From NCBI GenBank assembly GCA_905331475.1, contig CAJNYU010000030.1, positions 372,001-436,000 of the forward strand: a stretch of 64,000 nt of DNA. Direction: 5' to 3'. This document shows positions 39,962-53,117 of this stretch, piece after piece. The translations under genes and the position numbers were made by a program. The notes beneath the pieces were generated by a model that was given only the letters and a program-made list of their open reading frames with translations, ran no database searches and had not been told where the DNA came from. Numbering within the stretch: position 1 is the stretch's first letter; each line of letters opens with the position of its first letter. The DNA is from Rotaria socialis. Lineage: Eukaryota > Rotifera > Eurotatoria > Philodinida > Philodinidae.

Positions 39962-40368
39962 CTGGAAAACAAATATATCTACTAAAATTTCTGTTTTTTG
40001 TTTTTAGAATATAATCAAGAAGAAAAAAAATACCAGAATTAACTTTTTATTTTCAGTATAAGATCCAAAATGTTGAGAAGAAAAGCAAATTAAAAGGAAA
40101 AAAATGAACATTGAATATACGACACGAGGCCAAATAAAATGAAATAAAATACAAGACATTAGTCGAAGTGAGAGAACTTTAGAGATTCAAATTCTCTTGC
40201 ATATCGTCTGTTTCAATGAAAACAAAAAGTGTCTTATTAGAACAAGTGAAAACAAGCAATTATTAATCAGCTCAAAAAAAAATGAGAAATTTATATTTCA
40301 AAGTTAACGAAAATTCTTCTGCGTTGAAATAAATTAAGAACAGATGTAGCTGTCGGAAAACGTTAAAT

Positions 40369-43300
40369 TTATGGTAAATTTTGATAATTATGATCATAGC
40401 TAATATGTTGCTGTTGTTGTGGTGGTGATGGTGGTGGTGGCTGTTGTTGTTTTTTAGAAAGAAAACCTAAATCAACAAAAAGTATGTCACCATTAGCAGC
40501 GATAATCATAACTTGTTTAGTCATAGCCATTGTTGCTGCTTCACTATCTAATTGAAATAATTCAGTAACAACGCTATTACCATTTTGTGAAATCTCCAAT
40601 ACACGTGACCAATGTTTTTGCCATTGACCATTAAAATATTTGCCTGATGTCATCGTATCTAATACATAACATTTTTCATTATTTATTGCTTGAACAGAAC
40701 ATGGCCAACGGAGACGTTGAGTTCCCAATAAATCTGCGTCAATAATTTTTATTATACTACCAGAATTGGCATCACATATATGAAGTGAAAATGTATAAGC
40801 AATACCTAAAATAATATGGAATTAAAAAGTTTCGTTTGAAAATGAGTGATAATACAAAATTCTCAAGTTTTATCTTTTAAAAGATGATCTAATGTAAATT
40901 TTGTAGTATAGAACTAGAAATCATCATGCAGAAAAACCGTGTCAGACATTATTGATCAACTCTACTGACTGCTGTATATGAATAATATTTTTTGTTATAT
41001 TATAATAGATAATTTCTTATTAGATTTCTCGGATATTAAATGAAATCGATATGCAAGTATGTCTATTAAAATAGATGGAGTTACAATTAGCAACAACAGC
41101 TATTCTCTTGTTTGATATATCAATTCTGTAGTGCGTGAATAAAGAGGCTTATTATGAGAAGTATTAAATTATTTACCTTGATTATACAAAGGTTTACATG
41201 AATGTTCAATAATAATATATAATCTTTGTTCGTAAACAGAAATCAATTTTGGTCGAGCTAAAATAATCAATTGACTGAGTGATTTCATACAAAATGAAAT
41301 AAAACTTCAATACCTTCATCATATTGATCCGAGTGATTATAAATTCTCCATTGTGAAATAAATTCAAGTTTATCATCGAATCTAATCACACATGAATTTC
41401 GATAATCACATACATAAACATCTCCCCGTATATTATCCGTATCAATACCTAATGGTAAAAATGTACCCGATTCACCACTTGAATCTGTTTCTAAAAGAAG
41501 AAAGAAAAAGAAAGATTATAAATTACAAAAAATTTTTCTGCACCTTTAACACAATCTAATGTTTGTCCATTATCAATATCAATCATGCTGACTGTTTCAT
41601 CATGTGAAATATAAGCAATATTCTGTTTTTGATGTTTTTTTGATATAGTTATACCACGTATACTGGGTGTCAACGGAATTGTTTTAAGTAGTTCACCATA
41701 ATCATTGAGTATAAATAATTTATTACATATGCCTAATAAAATCTTTTTATTATTTTCTGTTATAGCAATAGCTTCGGGTTCTAATGCTGATAAATGATCA
41801 ATTTTAACATATTTATATGGTACAATATTTGTCGATGATTGTTCAGTTAAAAATGACGGTGGAGCAGGTGGTAATGGTGGTGGTGAGTTAAAACTTTGAT
41901 GTGATTCAATTTGATGATAAGTTACTTGTCCAATAGTATCAGCTGCTATGGATCGATGCCCTTCAAAAAATGTTAAAGCATTACCTGATTGTTTTTGTTG
42001 TTCGACAGCTTGACGAATATTTCGTATATGAGATTCAATTTTTTCAAGATTATCCCATAATTGTTGTTTATTATTATCTGTATTTGTCTGAGATTTTAAA
42101 CGTTTTAATTCATTTCCAACTGTGTTCGTATTTGAGGCTAAATCAGCATAAATTTTTTGTTGCCGTTGATAATGTTCTGTAATGTTCTGATCAAGATTCG
42201 CAGCTATACTTTTTACTTCACTAGCTATTGAGGATTCTTTCCGATTGATTTGCTTACGTATATCATCATAATCGTATTTCAAGCGTGTAATTTGTTCTTC
42301 GATCTCGTGTTCTAAATGTTTTTGATCTGATAATAATAGATCAACACGTGATGGTATAGCAGGACTTATCGATGCTGATGGAGTTGGAACAAGATAATGT
42401 GTATCTTGTTGAATAGGTTTTGATGATAGTCGATTTAGTGGAGTTGATAAATCATTATTTATTTGAGAATGAACACGAAATGAATTATTTGTAGGAGCAC
42501 GAGGTGAAATATCCATAGTAGGTTGAAAACGTTCGTTTGATAATATGTTAGTCTAGATTGAAAGAGAAAATGATTACATTTTTAAAACTAGATTTTTATT
42601 AATATTATGATTAATTTGACGCCTCAGTATTATTGTAGTTTGAACAGAGAAAAAGTTCTGAAGAATATTTTTGAAAATGACTCTTAAAATCTTTCTACTT
42701 TTGTCCGGAGCTTTAAGTATGGCTATGAGGTACGCTTGTGAGAAAGTGAAAATAAAAAATATTATTTACTTGATTGGTCAATATTAGTTCATTAGGTTCA
42801 TCTGAAGCACTTGATTGCATTGATAAAGTTGATGGAGATCTTCTGTTCATCATTGGATCACCTGCACCAAAGTCATATTTTTCATTTTTTGGTCGTAGAA
42901 ATCGTTCTGGAGATTGCCCCATTGGAGACGTCATTGAAATACTATGATTAGATATTTTGTCGACTTGTGGTTGTTGTTGTTGTTGTTGTTGTTGTAGAGT
43001 AGATACAATACTTGCTTGCGGTTGATAAGTATTTATTATTGGTGCAATTATAGAACGTCTCGCTGTTGAACTACTAGTATTAGTCTGAACACTGTCGGCA
43101 CGACTAACTTGTTGGCTATGCTGTCGCGGTGGAATAATAGCGTACATCGAGGATGAATTACGTATTTGAATATCATTATCGTCATCATCATCATCATCAA
43201 AATCATTTTGTGAACGTGATGCAGTTGAAGGACGGCTGTGAATTTGTGAAGTTAGAATTGTTTCTTGTGGAAATGAAGGATATGTACGTTCACGTGAATG

Positions 43301-43744
43301 TTGATTAATAGCAGTAATTATATCATGAAGATTTCCTACGTCTGAAGTTCGATTAGACTCAGCAATTGATGCAGGTTGTTTAGATACTTCTTGAGGATGA
43401 TGAAGATTTTCAGTTGCTTTTTGCCATTGACCAGGCAATGGTGGAGCTGCTGGAATAATTCTAAAAAGAAATTAACGTAATATTCAAAATGAAAAAAAAA
43501 CATTATTTTTCTTTAGTTTAAATAAACTTACCCAGGTACAAGAGTATCCCATGTCATTTCTTCATAGGCTTCTTCATGTGCATGTGATGGTCGTTTACTA
43601 ATCGATGCCGATGATGTTCGATGTTGTGAAAGATGTGTTGCTTGCTCAAAAATTTTTGTTAATTCATCACTTCTTCCTGTTGATGCAATACTTTCATTTC
43701 TTCCTGTTGATGCAATACTTTCACTTCTTCGTTTTTGTTGTTGT

Positions 43745-43776
<32 letters not shown>

Positions 43777-44866
43777 TGGTGTAGCTGTTGCCTCAGCATA
43801 GATTCTTACTAAATTTGTAACTGATTGTGCACTCGATACACTTGGCGAACGACTTGTTCGTCCATTTTGTTTTCCATTAGTTTCCGATGATCTACTAAAT
43901 GCATGAACGAGTGAAGTAATTCCATGTGATTTTTTTCGACTTGATGTTGACTCATGACCATTACTCTCTGCTATACTAGATTTACGTCCACTTTGTTGTT
44001 GAGACATTTGAGTGGGTGTTGAAACAGTTGGTTGATATGTAACGGGTTTCTTAGGTATGGGAATAGCTGGTGCAGGTTGAACACTCATGCGCCATTCTTG
44101 ACTTAGTATAAGATTACGTGGTAATTCGTTTAATTCGCTCTCGTTAAATTGTTCAACCTGAAAGAAGTTTTCTCTTTGTTGTATCGTTGTAAAACAAAAG
44201 GCCAAAGAAAGTAAATATATATATATATGCGTATTTGTGATTCTTTATTTTGAAAGTAATACCTTTTGCGACAGAGGTATGTCGTAAAACAGAAAGTGAA
44301 AAGAATCAAATGAAAACAAGTAACTTCAATCCTTTTTCTTCTTTGACTAGTTTACGTTTACTGATTCTTACTCATAAAAAGCTCGAGGACAACCATAAGT
44401 ATTCTTATCTTATATTTCTTGAAGAGGAAGGTTTTTCTTTTCTTTTTTCATCTCAGATTTTTTCGTCAAGAAAAAAAAATAAACATCATAAAGTAAAGAA
44501 AAAAGAATCATTCATTCGAAATTCATCAACTAAACTTACTTGTTGGTTGCATTTCGGACATGTAACTCGATTATTACTGATCAATTTATCGCGAATACAA
44601 CTGAAACAATATGTATGTGTACATGGCAATACTCGAGGATCTTTGTATTCTCCATTACATATTGGACAAGCATGTACAGTTTCTTTTTGCGTAAGTGGCG
44701 GCGCTGCACTGCGCACAGTAACACCATAGCCAACAGCACCATTGCTTCCACCACTATTGACAATACTATTTTTACTACTTGACGGACGACTTGTGAGAGA
44801 TGTTTTTGATTGTCCAGCACCATCGCTGTAACGTGGTATTGAATTATTAGTTGCAACGCGTGACAT
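40369..44866 (-). CDS. RING finger, coiled-coil, NHL-like propeller protein (TRIM-NHL-like)
   Basis: Seven exons (44866-44540, 44157-43532, 43460-42770, 42552-41544, 41490-41314, 41257-41177, 40805-40369) join in phase to 1115 residues. Residues 67-106 form a C3HC4 RING (CPIC, CTHTYCFSC, CPKC), so it is a probable E3 ubiquitin ligase. Then comes a long disordered Ser/Gln-rich region with Q14 at about 237-250 followed by two ESIASTGR repeats, a second glutamine run and an Asp run. A coiled coil follows at about 617-735 (HLEHEIEEQITRLKYDY) and NHL-like propeller blades from about 785 (LGIDTDNIRGDVYVCDYRNS, LLGICNKLFILNDYGELL). A B-box was not seen. The order resembles TRIM2/3/32/71, but the disordered insert is far longer. 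Intron 4 needs a GTGCAG donor at 41543. Confidence 0.82.
43670..43778. repeat. Polyglutamine CAA/CAG run and 24-bp tandem repeat in RING gene
   Basis: A mixed CAA/CAG tract encoding Q14 lies next to two copies of a repeat encoding ESIASTGR. The codon mixing should limit slippage of the glutamine tract; the direct repeat is nearly exact. Confidence 0.85.
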
Positions 44867-47600
44867 TTTATCTTTCTTATTCTTATAATAATTTATAAAT
44901 AGTAAATTTTATTCATTCGTTTAATGTTTTAAATAATAAAGACGGATAATTTTATTATTTGCGACTCTCTATCAAATATATATATATATATACATCTAAA
45001 AGAAAGAGAAAGAGAAAAGAAAAGGTGTATTGATCACTTATGGACGACAACGAAAGAGAAAAAAATCTTTGACGTTTCGTTTCTTTCGCTTGAAAAGAGT
45101 AATACATCGTCAGTTCCGTTGACAATGCATTGTATTTACTACTAAACAAACGCATTCCTACCATTTATAGTTCTACTCTTTCTCTCTCGCTCTGTTACTT
45201 TCTCTATTACACAGTCTTCTCTTCTCTCTCTGTCTTTCGCAACATTTATAGGCATACAATCGATAAAATAACTGACAAACGCATTCACATCATTCATATT
45301 TTACTATATTGTTGATAAGATTTCAAAATGGGATCGAAACTTTCTGTCTCATTGCTTTTTCTCTTCAACGATTTTAAAATCTATAATAATAGATTCTATG
45401 TTCTGTCTAATGTCAAATGTTTTAATCGAAACCCTCCAGCAAGCAGACAGACTGGTTAAAAAAAATGAAAACTAGAAAATGTCTACTACCATGTGTTTTG
45501 AAACACTTGAAATGAGTGTGTGTACAAGTATGTATGTGAAAGCATATAGAATCTGTCTTGTTCACTATTTTTAAGAGCTACCTATCCAGCTACTACCTAC
45601 TACTTGCTAACGCTTTTTTTATTTTTACTAAACACGACAACGCTAAGAGTGAAGAAAGGAAGACAACGACGCGGCATAAAAAGAAACTACGTAAAGTGGT
45701 TATTTCATTTTTTTCGAACATAAATAAATGAAAAAGATGTAAACATCATAATAAATCTAATACACAAAACCAAAAATAAAAAAAGAAATCCGAACGATTC
45801 ATATGTGAATAGATAATGTAAACGTATCAAATGAGCTAAGCACGCGTTCAATTAAATAATTAAATAGAAGAAAGGATGGTTGGATAGCTCCACCTAAAGG
45901 ATTAGTCTCAGCTTGATAATCGAACAATAAAATAAGAACGAGTCATTCTAATTGCTCTTCACTCTCATTTATAGACGTGTTCAAACTGTTAGTTGAGGGA
46001 TTAAATTGACAAGGAGAGCGACTAATTTTTCTATTCTTTGTCTTTCTTCTTTTCTCACCGTTATTCTTTATGTTTAATATGACCCTTTTTATTGTTCTGT
46101 CTTATTCGAACCAATACGTGAGTATCCATGTGCTGTTGTTCTATTGATCATGCGACATATATACATGAGCTTAAAAGCAACAAAAGCTCTGCTATATACT
46201 CTATCAAGCAAATAAAGGTGAAGAGAAGAGACAACATCACGTCGTTGTCAGACGATGTTTTACTATTTAACACTCATTGAAACATATGAATTGAGAGAAT
46301 AGTGTATGCATGTATATATATATATATGAGAATACAACGCCGAAAACGAGCCTTAATCATACTGAATTTACGATAAGTAGGGCTTCGCTTATTTTATTTT
46401 ATTTTATTTTATTTTATTGTAAACATCAAACGAAAAAGAAAATATGGTGATGTTTGGAAAGGAAAAAATGCTTACTTAATTCTGCTACGTTTTAAATCCA
46501 TAGAAAGAAGTGTGAGATTATATTCGAGAATGCGAAGGTACTTCATATAATCTATTTGACCATAAGGATTAACAACTGCTAATTTCTATCTATTTAACAA
46601 GGTTATCAAGCTGTAAGAAAAATTAGCTTTTGGACGAGAGGAAAAATCTTTTTTTTTGTTGGATTTTGCTAAGGAATATTACATGTAAGATAAGAAGGAA
46701 AAAAAGATCATGAATGAAAATTATGTCGCATGGGTGAATTTTTTGGATAATGTTTTATATGAATAGATTGTAATATGATATCAAATTCAAATAAAGAAAA
46801 GTATTTTATAGCGCGACAGCAAGGTGTGAAATTTTTACTCAGGCGCGATGACTAAAGTGGAATTTAAAGTGGTATGACAAATATAAAAATGTTGAAAATT
46901 GAATTTCGTCTAAGCGTAATTTCATGTTCTTTCTAAAAACTATAATTTTTACTATGCTTATTTAATGCCACTGAAAAAACTGAACACATTAAACAAAGCT
47001 AAAGAATACTTTCTTTTTGCTTTCATAACGCATCATTGAGTATATTAACTTAAAAGTTTTTATTTTCATCATAAACGAAACCCTTTAAATTTATGAATAT
47101 CGTTAAATTGTTTCATTTGATGATAATGAATATGCTCAGATAATAATTTTACTGTTTAGATACATCTAAAATCCAAGTTCAGCAGTCAAATGTTTCATAT
47201 GAATTATAGAATGGTGGTGTATGTTTGCTTTATAAGTCATCTATTGTGATAGTTTTTCTTTCAAAATATAAATCTAAAAAAAAAATTTATAGAACAATAG
47301 TTTGAAGAGACATATTTCATTAGCTGCATACAATTTCTAAGGTATCGATTGTTTAAGCACAAAAAGAAAGAGAGAACAGGAGTTGAAGCAATCAACAATG
47401 ATATTTGATTCGATAATTGTTCTTCTTTTTAGAAAACAAAGTTAGCAACAACAACAAAAAAAAGACGAGTTCATACTACTTCGCATGAGTTTCCATAAAT
47501 GTTTTACTCGTCATTGAACTCAACGTAATATACAAAGAAGAAGAAAAAAAACTCATTGTTAGACAAAAAACGCTAAGAGAAGAAAATGATTTTTATCGAA
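44867..47600. other. Spacer upstream of the RING gene
   Basis: AT-rich, with purine-rich and pyrimidine-rich stretches near 45000-45250 and an (ATTTT)n run at about 46389-46417. It should hold the promoter of the RING gene, but no distinct element could be assigned. No coding exon supported. Confidence 0.5.
46389..46417 (+). repeat. (ATTTT)n microsatellite
   Basis: About six tandem ATTTT units in the intergenic stretch. Confidence 0.85.
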
Positions 47601-47605
47601 GTTGA

Positions 47606-49570
47606 TTATACACGTTGACGGACAATTTTATAAATAGCTGCTGAATATTCAATAAATATTGGTACACAACTACATAAAGCAAATATTGGCCAAATACGTA
47701 AAGCACATTGATGTTGCAGAAGAAAAAATACGAGACCAATAGCAGCAGATAAATGTACTATTATTGCTTGAAATAAAAGGAAAGAAGTTATTGATGCTAC
47801 TGGCTAAAATTGTACTCTCCACTCTGTCGATCTTAGCTTCAATGAGAATTGAATACTTGAAAATTTCTCTGGAAGTAGTTCATAGATAATGTAAGTTAAA
47901 TAAACAGTAAGATCTATATCAAAACTGCGTAATCTACGTTGGCTTCCTCATAGATAGTATTTATGATTGCTTTGCATCATGCAAACTGAGAAGATAAGGA
48001 CGTTCTACGCCGGATAATAAGTTATTATCAATTCTGCATAATATCTATTTCTAGTTAGAAATTTATCTGAAGTTCATCAAACTATCAATGAGCTAGATCA
48101 TTTTTACTAAAACTACTACGGTCATTTAAAGAGAAAAACACCGTCAAAGTCTATTCGCAAGTTTACAACTCAGTCAGAGTTTGATCAGTGCTCTTTTTCT
48201 AGTTCTAGAAGATGTTTTAATTAATATGTGTGACTACTGCTTGATGAAAACTTCAAGAAAAGAAAAAAAGCCATACTGATCAAAATTCGTATATCCATAA
48301 ATATACTGAGGCTCTGCATTTTTCGTAAAATAGAGAAAGAAGTTCATCGTTTGAATAATAAAGGACTATCAATTGGCCTATATTATGATGGCTAAAGGTC
48401 GACACCTACTAATTCATAAAATATTTTCCTATATTTGAAGTTGCTAGGAAAACATTTTTGAAAACAAAATGGTCATCTCTTATTATAATTGCGACTAAAA
48501 CTAATGAATATTATTTGAACTCGCTGAGGAAAGTGCTACACATGTTATGTAAAAGAATATGAAATTTCTTGTGCTAAATCATGCCTATATTTTCTCTATT
48601 ACTTAGTGTTATATAGATTCGACTGAGAAGTTCTCTTTTCTTTCTACTAATATAAACTAATATCAGGTTCATTGCTTTTCTTCTATTAATAAATTATCAG
48701 AAGTCTACTATGTAATCATTTTGATGTGATTGACAAACTAGTGGTTAATTAAATAACTATATATTTATTAAATGATGAAACCATCCAATAGATATCTTTC
48801 GGTGCAGCGTTGAAACCATGACATTTGTGTAGTAGTATAAAAATCTTACACTAATGTCGAACATTCTCAAAATTTCTGTTATTCCATAAAATTCATAAGG
48901 CGTGTAAAATTATTTTCTCAGTGAAATATTGACAAATAAACTATACTGTTTAAAATTCAAACAAGAGAAATTTCAATAATATCAATTATTTGTGTTCGAA
49001 ATAGTTTCTTACTTGTGATTTTCTGAAAGCCTATCATTCGTATGTAGTTACCGAACGAATGGAAATTTCTTTTTCCAAAATCTAAAGATTAGTTTTGATA
49101 CTACTGATTTGTATTATCTCTAGACTACTTTCAGAATTCTTGCTCACACCACGACTAAGATTCATGAGGAAAGAGTATATTTTTAGCCAGTAGCGTATTT
49201 CATATTAATTTTACAAACCAAGAAATGAACGAGCAAAATTTATCGATGTTATTCCAAGTATTAATGGTACTAATTCTAATACACAAAATATAATTGATAA
49301 TGAATGTGCAGCAAATAATCTAAAGAAAGAGAACTATATTAAAGACAAAGCATACTCTATTTTTCAATATTACTGATTTCGATAAGAATTGAATGATCCA
49401 TCATCTCGACATGAATAGGCATTACGCTCCTAAAAAAATATATCGAAAGTAGAAAATGATTTTCAAAATTTTGATTCATTGTAACCTACCCAACTCCAAA
49501 AACACAGTGCAATAGCAAGTAAATGAAGAACATGAGTCAGAAAGCGAGCAGAAATCACATGTAAATACAT
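47606..49570 (-). CDS. TMEM107: Transmembrane protein 107, copy B
   Basis: Four exons (49570-49490, 49429-49374, 49319-49219, 47796-47606) join in phase to 142 residues. Exon 1 reads ISARFLTHVLHLLAIALCFW, close to the TMEM107 start; the last exon has LRIWPIFALCSCVPIFIEY, matching the final membrane segments. Exon phases equal those of copy A, and exon 3 is 101 nt in both, so the two are true paralogues. The last exon was placed using the acceptor CCAGTAG at 47797; the TTTTAG five bases upstream puts the next bases out of phase. Intron 3 is 1.4 kb. It starts 311 bp from the divergent CS-like gene, so the two may share a promoter region. Whether both paralogues serve the ciliary transition zone cannot be told from sequence. 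Confidence 0.82.
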
Positions 49571-49881
49571 TTTCAATATTAATTTAATATTCAATCGTTA
49601 AATATGGATTAGCAAACGGTCAGATGAGTAACCATAATCAGCGATCATTACTTGACAACAGCCTTTCTTATCATTTTCAATATAATAAAAATGAATTATT
49701 AAAAGATTGTTAATCTTAAAATTATTCAATTTTTTATCCTATTTTGTCGAGGAAATAGTTTAAATAAAGGAACTCTCAATAATTTAATTGGTCTATCAGA
49801 ACACCAATGAAAAAGTATATCAGCTAGGAAGACAGACAAGACATCACTGAACATTATTCTTTCGTTCAAAACTCAAGAATC

Positions 49882-50475
49882 ATGACAGATTCAAAACCAA
49901 TTGTACCAAGTTGTACGTAAAATTATTTTTTGTAGAATTATCAATATATTACCTTTGATATTTTAGTTGTTGTACAAGAAGAAGGTTCACGAAAAGTTTT
50001 AGTTTATTTAAATATTCCCGAATTAAAAGTAAAACGATCATTTCCAAATTTTATTAAAAAAGTCCCAGCAAATGGTGAACAAAGAACATTGAATTTTCAG
50101 CATCAGTAAGTTTAAAAATCATGCATTCAGGTTTTCTAATCTTAAATAAATCTTCATCTAGATCGTTGACATTTACAATACATGTACAAACAAAAACTAG
50201 AGAATCAAAAGTATACTCACTATCAATTGCACGATTGCCAGGCAAAATTCGACCTGAACAATGTTTCATAAAGGTTCGCTTTTTCTTCAAAAACAAAAGC
50301 CAGCTTCATTTCAAGTTAATTCTATTTATAGTATCAACGTGGTGGTTGCTGGGCTACTTTGATTAAATCAGAACAAATGAGTTGGATGAATAGAATTTGT
50401 GATGATTTCACACCTGGCTTAGATATTCAAGAGAATGATAATCGAATGAATGAAGCGTCGGCTCCAGTCGAATAA
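49882..50475 (+). CDS. Small CS-like (p23/SIP-type) domain protein
   Basis: Four exons (49882-49912, 49967-50105, 50162-50273, 50332-50475) join in phase to 141 residues. The middle looks like an all-beta CS domain: KVLVYLNIPEL, then LTFTIHVQTKTR, YSLSIARLPGKI, and a final CWATLIKSEQMSWMNRI, which recalls the closing strand and Trp of p23, SIP and CACYBP-like proteins. CS proteins are commonly Hsp90 co-chaperones. The tail is acidic and polar. The match is by pattern only, and no named orthologue was recognised. Intron 3 uses a GTTCGC donor. It is divergent from TMEM107 copy B. Confidence 0.6.
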
Positions 50476-52130
50476 AAATATATACGAGATACCAATATGC
50501 CACCGCAATTTAATTTAGTATCAATTGCTCCTTCTCCACCAGCATGTAAACCACCAACCAGCCAAATATAATATGTCATATTCGCTCAGATACTGCTTTG
50601 AATGTTGACGAAAATGATCAATCTATTGTATATATATATATATATGTTTAGCACTAGGAAATATTTCTGTTTTTTATACTGTTATTGTTTGTTTGTAATG
50701 CGCAAATTTATGTATGACAATGTGGAGTTTTAATTGAAACAATTTTTAACTAATATTTGAAACAAAAAAAAGGAATTTTAACTCAAAATTTTTCTCAAGC
50801 AAATTATCAAACCTATTTTCTTTTTTTCCAGTTCTTCCTTCGAGAAAAATTACGATAAACCTTCGACTCTCTATTTATTAGAGATCTGTGAGATTTATTT
50901 TCTATTCAAAATTATTAATAATAATGCCATACCTTCTAAGTAGCCAAAGCATGACATTAGTTCTATTGACGATGTGATTTATTTATTTGTATTTACTAAT
51001 AGACCATCCGATCAAATTCTATATAATTAGTATTTACAACTGAATTTCTATTTTATTTCTATACGAACAACAAAAATTTTCTACTGTTCTGTTGCTGAAA
51101 ACAATGTCAGTTGAAATGAAAAATTCAATCCAAAACATATCTCTCCAAGCATTGACAAGAATTCTTTCTCAAGTTTTACTTGAATGTATTGCTAATGATA
51201 TCTCTAAATTTCTATTAGCTTTTAATAGATTCCCACTCATTTCTTCTTCATCTAAAATATAAATAAAATAAAATATTTTTTTCAGTAGGCTCAATCAATT
51301 TTTACTAATTCTATTATTCAATTGATAAGTTGATATTTTCTTTTGAAAAATATTTTGCCAAGCAGTTTGCATAGACATATTTCATATGTGATAAGATGAA
51401 AAAAAACCAAGTCCGTGACTCTCAATGGAAATTGAGAAATAGATTATCTGTTGTCATTCACTTACGTTAGTCGAACTCTTTTCTTCTCCATCTGAATGAA
51501 CTTTGCAGAAAACAACAACTTTTCGGAAATAATAAATAATTTCAGAGAGAATAGATTGCAGTAAACTAATGAAATTTTATAATAGATTCCATATCGTAAA
51601 ATAGTTTATTCAGTAAGATACGACAGAGATCTACTAAAGTGAGAAAAAAATGAGCTGTCCTTTCGTTCTGTCTTTTGTCTTCAGCCATCCATAGATATAG
51701 AACGATTCCTTCAACAGACTATACTCGAATTTATAAAACATTTTCAGAAAATAGAAAATATTGATAAGAAATATTCAGACTAGAAAAAATTTTACGTATT
51801 TGTTCAAAGATTAGATCCTGATTGTAAGATTTTTTGCTGAATTTCGAAAATATTTAATCGAAGAGAAATCTAACTAATAAAGCTGTTCATCACTAGTAAA
51901 ATTGTTGCAAAGAAAATTTAAATACTAGTATTCTATTCATTGGTTTCTCAGACGATGATATCTAAGCTGTATAAATTATGTATTTATATTGAACTCAAAT
52001 GCGAATTCATCCATTGGAAACAAAAACAAAATGCAAAATAGTAGGAATTTCTGAAAAGTGTCAAGCTCATACTTCTTCATATTTATATCATAAATATGTA
52101 GAGAATTTAATTTACTCTTCTATCTAGAAT
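50476..52130. other. Noncoding stretch before the transposon at 52.1 kb
   Basis: AT-rich, with a short TATATA run near 50628. It contains the 3' UTR of the CS-like gene. No other feature seen. Confidence 0.5.
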
Positions 52131-52138
52131 AGTATAGG
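52131..52138 (+). repeat. Target-site duplication AGTATAGG, left
   Basis: An exact copy is at 53110-53117, directly after the element's right end. Confidence 0.85.
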
Positions 52139-53109
52139 CTGGGCTGCGATTCGACCTATATTTCCTATAATTCCTATATTTTCAAAAACGTCCTATTTTT
52201 GTCCTATATTTTCCTAAAAATTCTTATTTTTCCTATATTTTATCGAAAAAAATAGAAAATTTCCGAAAATCTCTTCATTTTTCTATTGTCTTCAGACGAA
52301 AAAAAACTTTTAATGTGTATAATCATGTGTTTGGACAAATTGTTGTAGTATAGTGACATTTGTTTCAAACAATATTTTTCCTTTCGCCTATTTAGTGGGC
52401 TGACTGAGAAATTGTTTAATACTAAGTACAAAATACAAAATAGTTCAAACTGGAAAAATATTCGCCAAGTGATCATGTACTAGTTTCGGGTTTTTAGTGA
52501 AGTTTTAGTTGGACATAAAAGCTGTATATATATATCCGAAAGAACATATTTTTTTAAAAAGTAACGACATATTCTGAAGCCCGTGAAATTTTACACCATC
52601 CTGTGTATATGCATTTTCATTTACACTTATTCATTACCAGAAAAATTTGAGTTATGATAAAATACAAAATAAACTTTGGAAAATAATAAGCTATGAATGC
52701 TGATTATCAGAAGAATAAAATTAGGTTGAGATTTTTTTTGGAAAGCGATGTCCGTAATCTGAAACGTCTTCTTTAATTATGAGAAATAGCATTTGTTTTT
52801 TCAAAGCTTATGATTTACTTTATTGTTATTTATCGATTTGTGAAAAACTTTTATAATGATCCTCGAATTAGCGACTTATTTCAGTAGAAAAAATTTCATA
52901 AAGATCTTGACTACGGTTGAACTGTTGATAACAACTTCATTAAAACGATTTTCGAGCAGAGCAGTCAAAAAAACAGCAAAACAATTCAACAGAAACTATG
53001 TATAAAACATCCTATATTTTTGTCATTTTTTATCGAAAACCCTATATTTTTGACAACCTTGATCCTCTAAGAATTCCTATATTTTTAAAAAAGTGCAATC
53101 GGAGGCCAG
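52139..53109. mobile_element. 971-bp nonautonomous DNA transposon (MITE, hAT-like)
   Basis: Perfect 8-bp target duplications flank 17-bp imperfect terminal inverted repeats: CTGGGCTGCGATTCGAC at the left and CTGGCCTCCGATTGCAC as the complement of the right end (13 of 17 identical). Inside each end lie several copies of CCTATATTTT in the same orientation: about six in 52156-52245 and four in 53008-53085. No transposase frame is present. Eight-base duplications point to the hAT group or a relative. Nothing links it to the genes around it. Confidence 0.85.
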
Positions 53110-53117
53110 AGTATAGG

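Noticed and set aside
44250..44782. Plus-strand frames of 159 and 80 residues
   Set aside because: Antisense to the RING exon and intron 1 of the minus-strand gene.
47797..47806. Acceptor TTTTAG just upstream of the last exon of TMEM107 copy B
   Set aside because: It gives the wrong phase after exon 3; the acceptor five bases downstream keeps the TMEM107 frame.
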